Below are positions 7,814 through 15,499 of a stretch of 64,000 nucleotides of DNA, in pieces (positions within the stretch are counted from its first letter, which is position 1; every line of letters starts with the position of its first letter). The stretch is from Synechococcales cyanobacterium CNB (lineage in GTDB: Bacteria; Planctomycetota; Phycisphaerae; Phycisphaerales; UBA1924). Made by a program: the position numbers and the translations under genes. The notes beneath the pieces were generated by a model that made no database searches, was not told where the DNA came from, and saw only the letters and a list, made by a program, of their open reading frames with translations. The stretch lies in contig SZOZ01000013.1 in NCBI GenBank assembly GCA_030263455.1, positions 1 to 64,000 on the forward strand. The letters run 5' to 3'.

Positions 7814-8914
7814 TCAGGCCTCCTCCAGCGCGCCGAACTCCGGCTCCTCCGCCGCGCTCCCCGTGCCCGTGATCGCCCGCACGATGCGTTCGGCGTGGAC
7901 GTGCGTGTTCTCGATGAAGTATCGCGTGCGCTCCTGCGAGCCGCCGCACGCCGTCCCCGCGACGTACACGCCCGGCACGTTCGTCTCCATCGTTCGAGGG
8001 TCGTGGGTCGGCCGCCGTTCCGGGCCTTCCAGCGCGATGCCGAACGCTTCGAACAGCGATGGATCCTGCACGTACCCGGTCATCAGCAGCACGAAATCGG
8101 TTTCGATCTCGGTCGGCCCGCCGCGCCCGCCCGCGTCGCCGAGCACGACCGAGCCGTCGCGGATCTCGCGCACGACCGTCCGCGGCAGCCACCCGATCTC
8201 GCCCTTCGCGATCAGCCACTCGATCTCCGGCCGCAGCCAGTACTTCACCCGCTGCTCGTCGAACCGCTCGCCGCGATACGAGACCGTCACACGCGCCCCC
8301 ACCCGCCGGCACCGCAGCGCGGCCTCCACCGCCGAGTTCTTCCCGCCCACGATCAGCACGCGCGTGCCGAAGTACTTGTGCGGTCCCTCGAAGTAGTGGC
8401 TCACGTGCGCCAGCCCCTCGCCCGCCACGCCCAGCATCCGCGGCCGGTGCATGTTCCCGATCGCCAGCACGACCCGCCGCGCTCGATACTCCTCCCCTCC
8501 TTCTTCGGGTGCAGGGCCTTGCATGCCCCGTTCCTCCCCCATTTCCTCCTTCCCTCCCACACCGTGCGGGCTTCTTGCTGTCCGAACAACGAACACCTCT
8601 CCCTCGCGCCGCACGCCGACCACACGCCGGTATGGGCGAATCTCCAGCCCGAACTGCCGCACGATCTCGCGCAGGTACGCCTGGTACTCCTCGCCGGTGA
8701 TCTTGGCCTGATCGACGCTGGGGATCGGCACGCCGCGGACGGCGAGCCGCTCGGTGCTGGAGAAGAACCGGGTGTTCGGCGCCCACCACCCGAAGGTCGC
8801 GCCGACCTGTCCGGCCTCGACGTGCGCGTACGACACCCCCGCGCGCTTCAGCCCCGCTGCAACCTCCAGACCGATCGGCCCAGCGCCGACGATCAGCACG
8901 TCCGCGTCGATCAT
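7814..8914 (-). CDS. FAD/NAD(P)-dependent oxidoreductase, YpdA-like
   Basis: This 366-residue flavoprotein has two dinucleotide-binding motifs: V-L-I-V-G-A-G-P-I-G-L-E at residues 6-17 (FAD) and V-L-I-V-G-G-K-N-S-A-V-E near residue 188 (NADPH). The block F-G-W-W-A-P-N-T-R-F-F-S-S and the C-terminal V-Y-V-A-G-T-A-C-G-G-S-Q-E are like the YpdA group, which contains bacillithiol disulfide reductases. No redox-active C-x2-C of thioredoxin reductases is present. The partner thiol here is unknown, so the substrate is open. Residues 112-142 form a Gly/Glu-rich insertion encoded by a purine-rich tract that reads like the intergenic repeats elsewhere in the window. The ATG at 8914 sits 6 nt after a TATTCT box. 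Confidence 0.75.
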   Translation of the reverse strand: MIDADVLIVGAGPIGLEVAAGLKRAGVSYAHVEAGQVGATFGWWAPNTRFFSSTERLAVRGVPIPSVDQAKITGEEYQAYLREIVRQFGLEIRPYRRVVGVRREGEVFVVRTARSPHGVGGKEEMGEERGMQGPAPEEGGEEYRARRVVLAIGNMHRPRMLGVAGEGLAHVSHYFEGPHKYFGTRVLIVGGKNSAVEAALRCRRVGARVTVSYRGERFDEQRVKYWLRPEIEWLIAKGEIGWLPRTVVREIRDGSVVLGDAGGRGGPTEIETDFVLLMTGYVQDPSLFEAFGIALEGPERRPTHDPRTMETNVPGVYVAGTACGGSQERTRYFIENTHVHAERIVRAITGTGSAAEEPEFGALEEA

Positions 8915-8920
8915 CGGCCA

Positions 8921-8926
8921 AGAATA
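8921..8926 (-). promoter_or_regulatory. -10 box TATTCT, start-proximal
   Basis: TATTCT lies 6 nt before the ATG at 8914 on the minus strand with no ribosome binding site between. This predicts a leaderless transcript for the YpdA-like gene. Confidence 0.6.
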
Positions 8927-9094
8927 GCCCAGGCGCGCGGCGTCTCACGAACAGCACGCTCCGCGGTCGGCAGGCGGAAGACGCGGTGGTCAGCGCGCAC
9001 GCCGGGAGTGGTTGAAGACGGGGTCTGCAAGGATCCGCCCCGGTGAAGTCGGCATTCCCGCTCTTGCCTTGATCCCTCTTCCCCTCCACCTCCG

Positions 9095-9100
9095 TAGCAT
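9095..9100 (+). promoter_or_regulatory. -10 box TAGCAT, start-proximal
   Basis: TAGCAT lies 5 nt before the ATG at 9106, and no ribosome binding site is present. The pairing fits the leaderless pattern seen across the window. Confidence 0.45.
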
Positions 9101-9105
9101 CCGCC

Positions 9106-9459
9106 ATGCGACGCGCCGGGTGCGACGAGAACAACCTGCAGATGTCCGACGTGCTCTGCGACTTCTGCGGGGCGGAGTGGACCCTCGATCGCCCGATGGT
9201 CGAAGGCCACCGCGGCGCGTGCATCTGCGGCCCGTGCCTCAGCATCGCCTACACCGAACTCGTGATGCTGGGCACGGACGCCGCGCCCGCGGGCTATGAG
9301 TGCCGCCTGTGCCTGGAGCACAAACCGGACCCGGCGTGGAGCAGCCCGCTCTTCGAGGGCGTGTACGCCTGCCGCCAGTGCGTAAAGCGCAGCGCGGGCG
9401 TGCTGCACAAGGACCCGGACATCCCGTGGCGCAAGCCGGACGCGCCCGCGCCGCCGTGA
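9106..9459 (+). CDS. Small zinc-binding protein with four CxxC-type knuckles
   Basis: This 117-residue protein has cysteine pairs C-D-F-C (19-22), C-I-C-G-P-C (39-44), C-R-L-C (66-69) and C-R-Q-C (89-92). They would make two treble-clef or zinc-ribbon units. The first unit resembles the ClpX-type C4 zinc finger in spacing, but no ATPase follows, so I assign only metal binding. It could be a DNA- or protein-binding adaptor. A later start at 9142 (M-S-D-V-L-C-D-F-C) would remove 12 residues and keep all the cysteines. It converges on the HEAT-repeat gene 6 nt away. Confidence 0.65.
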   Translation: MRRAGCDENNLQMSDVLCDFCGAEWTLDRPMVEGHRGACICGPCLSIAYTELVMLGTDAAPAGYECRLCLEHKPDPAWSSPLFEGVYACRQCVKRSAGVLHKDPDIPWRKPDAPAPP

Positions 9460-9465
9460 TGCCGG

Positions 9466-11472
9466 TCAGCGGTCGTGGTCATTCTCGTCGTCGCTCGCCG
9501 GCAGGTCTTCGTGCCCGGATTCGAGGGCTGCTCGCAGGGCCGCGAGCCGTGCCGCGTGGCCCTCGGTCAGGCGACCGGTGAAGAGGCGTTCGAAGGCGTC
9601 CGCGGCGTCGGTCGCGTGCGGCAGCGATGCCGCGCGGTCGAGGACGTCGAGCCAGGTGTCGGCGTCGGCGTTCAGGGCGGCCGCGGCGTCGTAGCGCCGC
9701 AGCGCGATGAGCGCGCCGAGGCGGGCACGGACGGCGCGGGCGTGCGAAGCATCGTCAGCGTCCTCGGGGAAGACGCCGAGCACGTCGAGCGCGGTCTGCG
9801 CGCGGCCGAGGGCCAACCTGGCCTCGGCGAGCATCAGGATCGCCTCGACGCGGTCGCGCTCGTCGAGGACGCGGGCCTTGGCCCCCTCGATGAGCGGCGC
9901 CAGCGCGAGTTCCCGCCGCGCTGGCGAGCGGATCACGCGCGCCACGGCGACCCGGTCGGCAGGCGCGAGCGCCTCGACGAACGCATCCAGCGCGGCGGCG
10001 TGGGCCGCGGGCGTCGGCGCTGGCAGCAGCACCATCCGCTCGAATGCCTCGGCGGCGGGCAGGTGCGCCTGCGCGGCCCGCGAGGCGGCGGCGAAGAGGC
10101 CGGGATCGTCCGAGGCACGGGCGATGATCGCCCCGGTGAACTCCGCGAACGGCGCGAGGCTGTCCGCGACAGCCGCGCGCACCCCCGCGCGCGTCGAGGC
10201 CAGCAGCGAGGCGACTGCGCGCCGATCGCCGTCATCTCCCAGCGAGGCCAGCAGGCGAACGGATGAGGGGTTCAGCGTGTCAGGTGGGGCGGCGCGCAGC
10301 GACTCGACGACGCGCTGCCGGTCCGTGGGGTCTTCGAGCAGCCCGGCGCGGTGCAGCGCGAGCAGGGCATCGGCGGCCGCGCCACGCGCGCCCGACTCGC
10401 GTTCAAGCCACGCGAGCGCGGGGCCGCGGATCACCGGCGAGGGCCAGCGCGTGGCGGCGACCAGCAGCGCCTCGGCGGGGCGGGCGTCGGTCTCGCGGGC
10501 AAGGGCGCGTCCGACCACAGGCTCCGCCTCGGGGGGGGCGAGGCGACTGACGAGCAGCGCAGCCTCGGCCCGAACCTCCGGCGATGCGTGTTCGAGCAGC
10601 GAGATCGCGGAGGCCGCGACCTCACCCCCGAGCGTGTTCGTCGCCGAGAGTTCCCGCGCGGCCAGTTCAAAGCCGAGGCGGCGCAGTTCGTCCCGGTCGT
10701 CGCGCAGCAGCGAAGCAAGCATCGTGAGCCGCTCCTCGGCGGACACGAGGAGGTAGAGCCGCCGGGTCGTTTCGACCAGGCGTGTCTTCGCGCGCTCGTT
10801 GCGCTGCCACAGGTCCGCGCTTCGCCGCGCCAGCGACTCGATCAGCTCCCGCTGCCATAGCCGCTCCGGCAGCGTTTCGACGCGAGTCAGCCACGCCTGC
10901 CACGCCTCGGCGGTGCGAGGCAGGTCGGTCCGCGCGGCGAGGCGTTCGAGAGCGTCGAACGCCGCCGTGCGCACCGCTGACGGGCGACTCGGCTCGACGA
11001 ACGCCACGATCGTCCGCGCGGCTTCGCGCGTGCGCACGCTCGCCAGCGCGCCGAGCACCGCCGGAACCTGCTCCGGCGTTGAGACCGCCGCCAGCGCGCC
11101 CAGCGGCGCGCCGAGGTCGACCGCGACCGCCGGCGAGCGCGCCATCGCGGCCAGCAGCAGCCGGCGCGATCCCGGGGCGTCTTCCGCGCGGGCGAGAACC
11201 TCGGAAACCAGCCGCAGGCTCTCCGGCTCCACGCACCGATCCACCAAGAGCGAAGCCGCCCGCTCCCGGTCGGCGGCAGGTGCGGCGGGATCGTCGAGCA
11301 GGGCAAGGAGTGACTCCGGTGTTGCCGCGGGCGCCACCGCGGCCTGGACCGTGCCTGTTCCGTTCTGCAACGCGAGAGCCTGCGGCCCTGCCAGGGCGAG
11401 CGCGAGTATAAGCGTACCCGTCCATCGGGCGCACCCATGCCGTCGTCCCGGCCTGTCAGGCCGCTGTCCCAC
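9466..11472 (-). CDS. Secreted HEAT-like repeat protein
   Basis: This is a 668-residue alpha-helical repeat protein. After a basic start comes a signal peptide (T-L-I-L-A-L-A-L-A-G-P-Q-A-L-A, cleavage before LQNG). The rest is a series of Ala/Leu/Arg-rich helical pairs with periodic V-L-G-A-L-A-S-V-like units, typical of HEAT/ARM scaffolds. No enzyme motif is visible. It is probably a periplasmic protein-binding scaffold. The start is uncertain. No ATG fits, and I chose the GTG at 11472 because GGGAG lies about 12 nt upstream and a TAGGAT box (11528-11533) would give a normal leader. The gene is divergent from the TPR protein gene, sharing a 142-nt control region. Confidence 0.7.
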   Translation of the reverse strand: MGQRPDRPGRRHGCARWTGTLILALALAGPQALALQNGTGTVQAAVAPAATPESLLALLDDPAAPAADRERAASLLVDRCVEPESLRLVSEVLARAEDAPGSRRLLLAAMARSPAVAVDLGAPLGALAAVSTPEQVPAVLGALASVRTREAARTIVAFVEPSRPSAVRTAAFDALERLAARTDLPRTAEAWQAWLTRVETLPERLWQRELIESLARRSADLWQRNERAKTRLVETTRRLYLLVSAEERLTMLASLLRDDRDELRRLGFELAARELSATNTLGGEVAASAISLLEHASPEVRAEAALLVSRLAPPEAEPVVGRALARETDARPAEALLVAATRWPSPVIRGPALAWLERESGARGAAADALLALHRAGLLEDPTDRQRVVESLRAAPPDTLNPSSVRLLASLGDDGDRRAVASLLASTRAGVRAAVADSLAPFAEFTGAIIARASDDPGLFAAASRAAQAHLPAAEAFERMVLLPAPTPAAHAAALDAFVEALAPADRVAVARVIRSPARRELALAPLIEGAKARVLDERDRVEAILMLAEARLALGRAQTALDVLGVFPEDADDASHARAVRARLGALIALRRYDAAAALNADADTWLDVLDRAASLPHATDAADAFERLFTGRLTEGHAARLAALRAALESGHEDLPASDDENDHDR

Positions 11473-11614
11473 GCGTGTTCGGCTCCCACTGGGGGCGATC
11501 GGCGCCGAAGGCCGGCCCACCGTCCCGATCCTACCGTTGCCGCGGCATTGATGTTGCTGCAACCTCTCCCTACCATCGGTCGGCCCGCCTTTCGGGGGCC
11601 ATCGGCGAGGCGAC

Positions 11615-12976
11615 ATGAACGACTGGTTCGACGCCGAAGAGCACGTTGAACGCGCCCACGAGCTGTACGAGGCCGGGCGCTGGGACGAGGCCGAGTCCGA
11701 GTTGCGCAAGGCCCTGTCGCGCAATCCCTACCAGGCGGAGTGGCAGTTCAACCTCGGCCTTACGCTCGAGGCCGCGGGCCGGTATCGCGAGGCCGCCGAG
11801 GCGTTCGCCTGCGCCGCCGAGTTGCGCCCCGACGACGCCCCGACGTCCGTGCTCGCGGGCCTGAACCGTCTCCGTGCCGGTGACCCCGAGGGCGCGCTGC
11901 CGCTGCTGGAGAAGGCGGCCTCGATCGACCCGCAGAACCTGGACGCCTTCACGTACCGCATCGAGGCGAACGCTCGGCTCGGCCGGCACGAGCAGGCTGA
12001 ACTCTTGTTCTACATGGCGCAGCAGCTCGCCCCCGACCACGCGGACATCTACGCCGCGATGGCGGACTCGCTCCTCGAGCGTGGCCTGCACGACAAGGCC
12101 GTCTGGTGTTTGCGCGAGGCGGCTCGGCTGGACCCGGACCTGCCGCGTGTGCAGGCGAGACTCGCCGAGGCCTACGCCAGCACGGGGCGCCACGAGCGGG
12201 CGCGGCAGTTGTACCTGCTGGAACTGCGGCGCGACCCGGGCGACGTGGAGACGCTCCTCGACCTCGGTTGCCTGCTGACGGACATGAACCGCTACGCCGA
12301 GGCTGGCGAGAAGTTCCGCCGCGTGCTGGAACTGGAGCCGGACAACCCCGATGCGCACTTCCACCTCGGCGAGCTGGCGGAGCGGCAGGGCGACCGGGCC
12401 GGCGCGCTGGTGCAGTTCGACGTGGTGGTGCGCCTGAACGCGGAGTTCCCGGGGGCGCGGTGCGCGCTGGCCGAGTGCCTCATGCAGCGCGACAAGCCCG
12501 GCGATGCGGATCGCGCCGCGGACCTGCTGCTCGAGGAGTGCGCCGACCAGGCCCGCCACCCGGACCGCTCGGACCCGGAGGACGCGGCGGAGCTGGCACG
12601 CCTCCTGTTGGACGCGGATCGTCCGAAGGAGGCCGCGACGGTTTTCTCCCGTGTGCTGGCGAAACGCCCGAACGACGCCGAAGCCCACCACGGGCTGAGT
12701 GTGGCGAGGTTCCGGCTGCGCGACTTGGCGGGGGGGATGGAGTCGGCCCGCGCTGCACTGCGCCTGGCCCCGACAATGGTGGCGCCGATGCACAACCTCG
12801 CGCTGGCGTATCTGGAGCAGGGGCAGTGGACGCGGGCGCGCTACTGGGCCGCGCAGGCCTGCCGCATCGACCCGGACGACCCCTCACTGCGCCGCCTGCG
12901 CCTGCGCCTGCGGGTGCACGCGCTGGTCGAGGTCGTGGCGTGGCTGGCCGGGCGGGTGGTGCGACGCAAGCGCTGA
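11615..12976 (+). CDS. Tetratricopeptide-repeat protein
   Basis: This 453-residue protein is built of TPR units from about residue 8 to 430, for example A-H-E-L-Y-E-A-G-R-W-D-E-A-E-S and L-G-L-T-L-E-A-A-G-R-Y-R-E-A-A. The consensus W/L-G-Y-A-F-A-P positions recur about every 34 residues, giving roughly 11-12 repeats. It has no signal peptide and ends in a short hydrophobic and basic tail (V-E-V-V-A-W-L-A-G-R-V-V-R-R-K-R) that could sit on the membrane. It is probably a protein-interaction scaffold. The ATG at 11615 follows GAGG at 7 nt. Its 3' end meets a heptamer repeat that separates it from the convergent Nudix gene. Confidence 0.85.
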   Translation: MNDWFDAEEHVERAHELYEAGRWDEAESELRKALSRNPYQAEWQFNLGLTLEAAGRYREAAEAFACAAELRPDDAPTSVLAGLNRLRAGDPEGALPLLEKAASIDPQNLDAFTYRIEANARLGRHEQAELLFYMAQQLAPDHADIYAAMADSLLERGLHDKAVWCLREAARLDPDLPRVQARLAEAYASTGRHERARQLYLLELRRDPGDVETLLDLGCLLTDMNRYAEAGEKFRRVLELEPDNPDAHFHLGELAERQGDRAGALVQFDVVVRLNAEFPGARCALAECLMQRDKPGDADRAADLLLEECADQARHPDRSDPEDAAELARLLLDADRPKEAATVFSRVLAKRPNDAEAHHGLSVARFRLRDLAGGMESARAALRLAPTMVAPMHNLALAYLEQGQWTRARYWAAQACRIDPDDPSLRRLRLRLRVHALVEVVAWLAGRVVRRKR

Positions 12977-12986
12977 GCATCCCGCG

Positions 12987-13021
12987 CCTCAAGCCTCAAG
13001 CCTCAAGCCTCAAGCCTCAAA
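12987..13021. repeat. Five tandem CCTCAAG heptamers
   Basis: CCTCAAG is repeated four times exactly and once with one change (CCTCAAA). The array lies between two convergent genes. On the minus strand it encodes the last seven residues and the stop codon of the Nudix gene, so it has grown into or out of a coding end. Length change by slippage would alter that C-terminus. Confidence 0.9.
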
Positions 13022-13752
13022 CTTTCCACCATCCGCCGCGCGATCGCCCGTGTTGGCGCGATCATCTCGTCCCCGTGCGATGCCGAAAACGCGGCGAGTT
13101 CCGCGAGCGTGAGCCAGCGCGTCTCCTCGTACTCCCAGGCGTCCGGGGCATGAGCGGTTGGAAGCGCCTCGGGGGCCCGGTCGTATTCGAGCCGCAGGAC
13201 GATGTCCGTACCGCGACCGGCGGGGTCGAGCGTGATGCACTCCGGCACGGCCCGCGCCGGCGGGAGTGTGATGCCGATCTCCTCGCGGATCTCGCGCAGC
13301 AGGTGGTCGAGCGCGTCGCGACCGTTGAGCGTGGCCGGCTGGTCGTCGTCGAAGACACCCGGCGCGTGCAGGCCGCCGGCGGGTCCGAACTCCCACTTGC
13401 CGGGGCAGGCCCAGACCTCGCGGCTTCGCCTGCCGAGCAGCACGCGCGTGGGCTCGCCGGGCGGCGCGGCAACCAGCAGCCCCGTCACGCCCAGCAGCGA
13501 GACGATCGGCGGGTCGGACTCGTCCTGGCACGTCAGGCGGAGGTAGGAGTCGCGCCGGGCGTGGATGGTCGAGGCGGCCCCGTCAAACGACACAAACGCG
13601 AGGATCGGGCCGTTGAAGAGGCGCGGCGTGCGCGTCCGCAGCGCGTTCCAGCGTTCGAGCATGGCGCGCGAAGGCTCCGGCGCCCGCCCGGCAGCCACCT
13701 CGACGCGGAGCGCGTCGAGGAGAGTGGGCATTGGACGGTGGACAATGGACAT
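13003..13752 (-). CDS. Nudix hydrolase-like protein
   Basis: This 249-residue protein has a C-terminal half (residues 80-240) like Nudix hydrolases, which cleave nucleoside diphosphates linked to another group. The Nudix helix is clear as L-L-R-E-I-R-E-E-I-G-I near residue 151. The glycine-rich start of the box (F-G-P-A-G-G-L-H) is followed by a 19-residue insertion, so the box is stretched compared with the consensus. The substrate is unknown. The N-terminal 80 residues match nothing I recognise. The start at 13752 has AAGGGA 10 nt upstream; a second ATG at 13731 lies inside the same repeat-like tract. The C-terminal residues ESLRLEA are encoded by the heptamer array. Confidence 0.65.
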   Translation of the reverse strand: MSIVHRPMPTLLDALRVEVAAGRAPEPSRAMLERWNALRTRTPRLFNGPILAFVSFDGAASTIHARRDSYLRLTCQDESDPPIVSLLGVTGLLVAAPPGEPTRVLLGRRSREVWACPGKWEFGPAGGLHAPGVFDDDQPATLNGRDALDHLLREIREEIGITLPPARAVPECITLDPAGRGTDIVLRLEYDRAPEALPTAHAPDAWEYEETRWLTLAELAAFSASHGDEMIAPTRAIARRMVESLRLEA

Positions 13753-13836
13753 TCGGTGTCGGTCCCTTCAGGCGGTGAGGGCTATTCTGCCGTCTGTCTT
13801 CACGTCCATCGTCCGCTGTTCACCGTCAACTGTCCC
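13727..13836. repeat. Inverted pair of TGGACGGTGGACAATGGAC-like phrases
   Basis: The left phrase (13727-13756) contains TTGGACGGTGGACAATGGAC. The right phrase (13803-13836) is a degenerate inverse, GTCCATCGTCCGC followed by TGTTCACCGTCAAC. They enclose about 46 bp including the start region of the Nudix gene. The arrangement copies the better-preserved inverted pair between queE and queD. Confidence 0.55.
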
Positions 13837-14311
13837 TCGGGCGTTTGGGCGTGATACGGCCGAGCGAGCCTTCGAAGGCTTCGAGCGCGGCCTTCACGAG
13901 CGGGTGTTCGGTGACGGTGACTTCCGGCCTCGCGCCGGTGTCGGGCGTGCCGACGGGCGACTCCTTGCGCTCGCGGATTTCCACTCGGGCGCGGCGGCCG
14001 GTCCCGTCCCGGATCAGCCGCTCCACCGCCTCACGTTGCGGTTCGAGAAGCGGCACGGCGAGCGGCGGCGCGTGCAGCACGATGGGATCGTCGTCCAGCG
14101 TCCCGGCCTCAACCCCCGCCAGCAGCGCGCGCAGGCGCGGCGACGCGCGATCGACAACCTCCGCCCATGAACGGGCGCGAGGCGGCGCGGCAGGCGCGTG
14201 GGAACTCGGCTGCGGACTCGAGGCAGGGCGCGAAGCGACGGACGCGGCTCGGCGTTCCTCCGGCGCGCCCGGCGGCGGCGGGTCGGCCCTTACCCCCGCC
14301 GCCCGGCCGGT
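13826..14311 (-). CDS. dnaX: DnaX tau-specific C-terminal extension (-1 frame)
   Basis: This 161-residue segment is open in the -1 frame relative to dnaX and joins it at the slippery site at 14311-14317. It starts with a Pro/Ala/Arg-rich linker of about 50 residues (P-P-P-P-G-A-P-E-E). A folded domain follows with W-A-E-V-V-D-R-A, L-R-A-L-L-A-G-V-E, I-V-L-H-A-P-P-L-A and, near the end, H-P-L-V-K-A-A-L-E-A-F-E-G-S-L-G. This linker-plus-domain layout is that of tau C-terminal regions. There is no independent ribosome binding site; the internal ATG at 14080 lies in mid-domain. Full-length tau would be 378 + 161 = 539 residues. The region is expected to hold the contacts with helicase or polymerase, by analogy with E. 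coli tau. Confidence 0.72.
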   Translation of the reverse strand, partial: TGRAAGVRADPPPPGAPEERRAASVASRPASSPQPSSHAPAAPPRARSWAEVVDRASPRLRALLAGVEAGTLDDDPIVLHAPPLAVPLLEPQREAVERLIRDGTGRRARVEIRERKESPVGTPDTGARPEVTVTEHPLVKAALEAFEGSLGRITPKRPRDS

Positions 14312-14317
14312 TTTCCC
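14274..14317 (-). promoter_or_regulatory. Programmed -1 frameshift signal in dnaX
   Basis: The heptamer G GGA AAA (14317-14311) is in the correct phase (X XXY YYZ) with the dnaX frame. A 7-nt spacer (14310-14304) is followed by a 9-bp GC-only stem: GGCGGCGGG (14303-14295) pairs with CCCGCCGCC (14282-14274). The 12-nt loop carries the 0-frame UAA. Heptamer type, phase, spacer and stem all match known -1 sites. Confidence 0.78.
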
Positions 14318-15444
14318 GGCGGGCCTCCGCCCTCGAGTTGCGTGACCAGCGCGGTCACCTCCGCCAGCTTCTCCGTCATCGCCAGCCGAACGATTCCCGC
14401 GTCCAGCAGGGCGCGCGGCATCGCGCTCCCCTTGGCCGCCCGCTGCACGCTCTCGCAGACCGCGATCATGTGCACCAGACCAGCGGCGTCAAAGCGTGCC
14501 GCACGGGCGACCTCTTCCTCGCGCGTCCCGCCCGACAGGTCGAGCAGCGAGGTCTTCGGCCCGCACGCGGCGAGAATCATCAGGTCGCGGAGCCGACCCA
14601 TGAGTGTTTCGAGCAACTGCTCGACGCCGACCCCCTTGGCGAGAAGCTCGGCGGTGCGGTCGAGGGCTGCGCCCGCGTCGCCTTCTGCGAAGGTGTCAAT
14701 GAGTGCGCCGACCAGCGTCCGGTCCGGCAGCCCGAGCAGCTCTTCGAGGAGTTTCACCGTGAGCCGCTTCTCGCCCGCGGCCATGAGGCGGTCCAGCAGC
14801 GAGAGCGCGTCTCGCATCGATCCGTTGCCCAGCCGTGAGACCTCGGCGATCAGTTCCGGCTCGGCGTCGAGTCCCTCCTGCCGGATGACCTTCGCCATGT
14901 GCTCGGCGATCAGCGACGACGGGATGTCGCGGAAGTCGAACCGCTGGCACCGGCTCTGGATCGTCGCGGGAACCTTGTGCGCCTCGGTGGTGCAAAGAAT
15001 GAACTTGACGTGCTCCGGCGGCTCCTCCATCGTCTTGAGAAGCGTGTTGAAGGCGTCGCGGGTCAGGCCGTGCACTTCGTCGATGATGTAGACCTTGTAC
15101 GGCCCGCGCATCGGGCGATATACGCAGTTGGCGATGAGTTCGCGCGCGTTCTCGACGCCGCGGTTGCTGGCCGCGTCGATCTCGATGACGTCCTGGTCGC
15201 GGCCCGTCATGATGGCCTGCGCGACCTCATCGCTCAGGGCGCCGTCCTTGGGCGTGTTGAGCGCCTTGGCGAAGAGGCGGGCCATGGTCGTCTTGCCCAC
15301 GCCGCGCGTGCCGCAGAAGAGGTAGGCGTGCGCAACGCGACCGGAGCGGATGGCGTTGCGGAGCGTGCGAGCGATCGGCTCCTGGCCGACCACCTCGTCA
15401 AAGTCGCGCGAGCGGTAGCGGCGGGCAAGAACGGTGTAGGCCAT
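14290..15444 (-). CDS. dnaX: DNA polymerase III gamma/tau subunit, 0-frame (gamma-like) product
   Basis: This is the clamp-loader ATPase of the replisome. The 0-frame product is 384 residues and contains AAA+ domains I-III: Walker A G-T-R-G-V-G-K-T-T (Lys51), Walker B V-Y-I-I-D-E-V-H, sensor 1 F-I-L-C-T-T-E, and the SRC motif S-R-C-Q-R-F. It stops at 14290 before any tau-specific domain, as gamma does. The zinc module between Walker A and box IV of E. coli DnaX (four cysteines) is missing; the equivalent stretch is L-N-T-P-K-D-G-A-L-S-D-E. The ATG at 15444 lacks a ribosome binding site but sits 7 nt after a TACAAT box. A -1 shift at 14311 extends it to 539 residues. Confidence 0.93.
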   Translation of the reverse strand: MAYTVLARRYRSRDFDEVVGQEPIARTLRNAIRSGRVAHAYLFCGTRGVGKTTMARLFAKALNTPKDGALSDEVAQAIMTGRDQDVIEIDAASNRGVENARELIANCVYRPMRGPYKVYIIDEVHGLTRDAFNTLLKTMEEPPEHVKFILCTTEAHKVPATIQSRCQRFDFRDIPSSLIAEHMAKVIRQEGLDAEPELIAEVSRLGNGSMRDALSLLDRLMAAGEKRLTVKLLEELLGLPDRTLVGALIDTFAEGDAGAALDRTAELLAKGVGVEQLLETLMGRLRDLMILAACGPKTSLLDLSGGTREEEVARAARFDAAGLVHMIAVCESVQRAAKGSAMPRALLDAGIVRLAMTEKLAEVTALVTQLEGGGPPGKPAGRRG

Positions 15445-15451
15445 GGGTTCG

Positions 15452-15457
15452 ATTGTA
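15452..15457 (-). promoter_or_regulatory. -10 box TACAAT, start-proximal (dnaX)
   Basis: TACAAT lies 7 nt before the dnaX ATG at 15444 and no ribosome binding site lies between. A leaderless dnaX mRNA is predicted. Confidence 0.6.
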
Positions 15458-15487
15458 CGGCCCCGCCCCGCCAGCGACGGCCCGACG

Positions 15488-15493
15488 TAGACT
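15488..15493 (+). promoter_or_regulatory. -10 box TAGACT, start-proximal
   Basis: TAGACT lies 6 nt before the GTG at 15500 with no ribosome binding site. It fits the leaderless pattern and supports that GTG as the start. Confidence 0.55.
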
Positions 15494-15499
15494 CACCCC

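Noticed and set aside
5586-9245. A 1219-codon open frame on the minus strand across ppk1 and its neighbours
   Set aside because: It is antisense to clear ppk1 and in another frame from the flavoprotein. Its translation is a low-complexity Arg/Ala/Val/Glu string, as expected from reading GC-rich codons in the wrong frame.
12987-13021. CRISPR array
   Set aside because: The repeat unit is 7 nt with no spacers and no cas genes are in the window.
13826-14080. A separate 84-residue gene after dnaX
   Set aside because: The frame is open upstream to the slippery site with a continuous domain, there is no ribosome binding site at 14080, and the sequence reads as the tau end.
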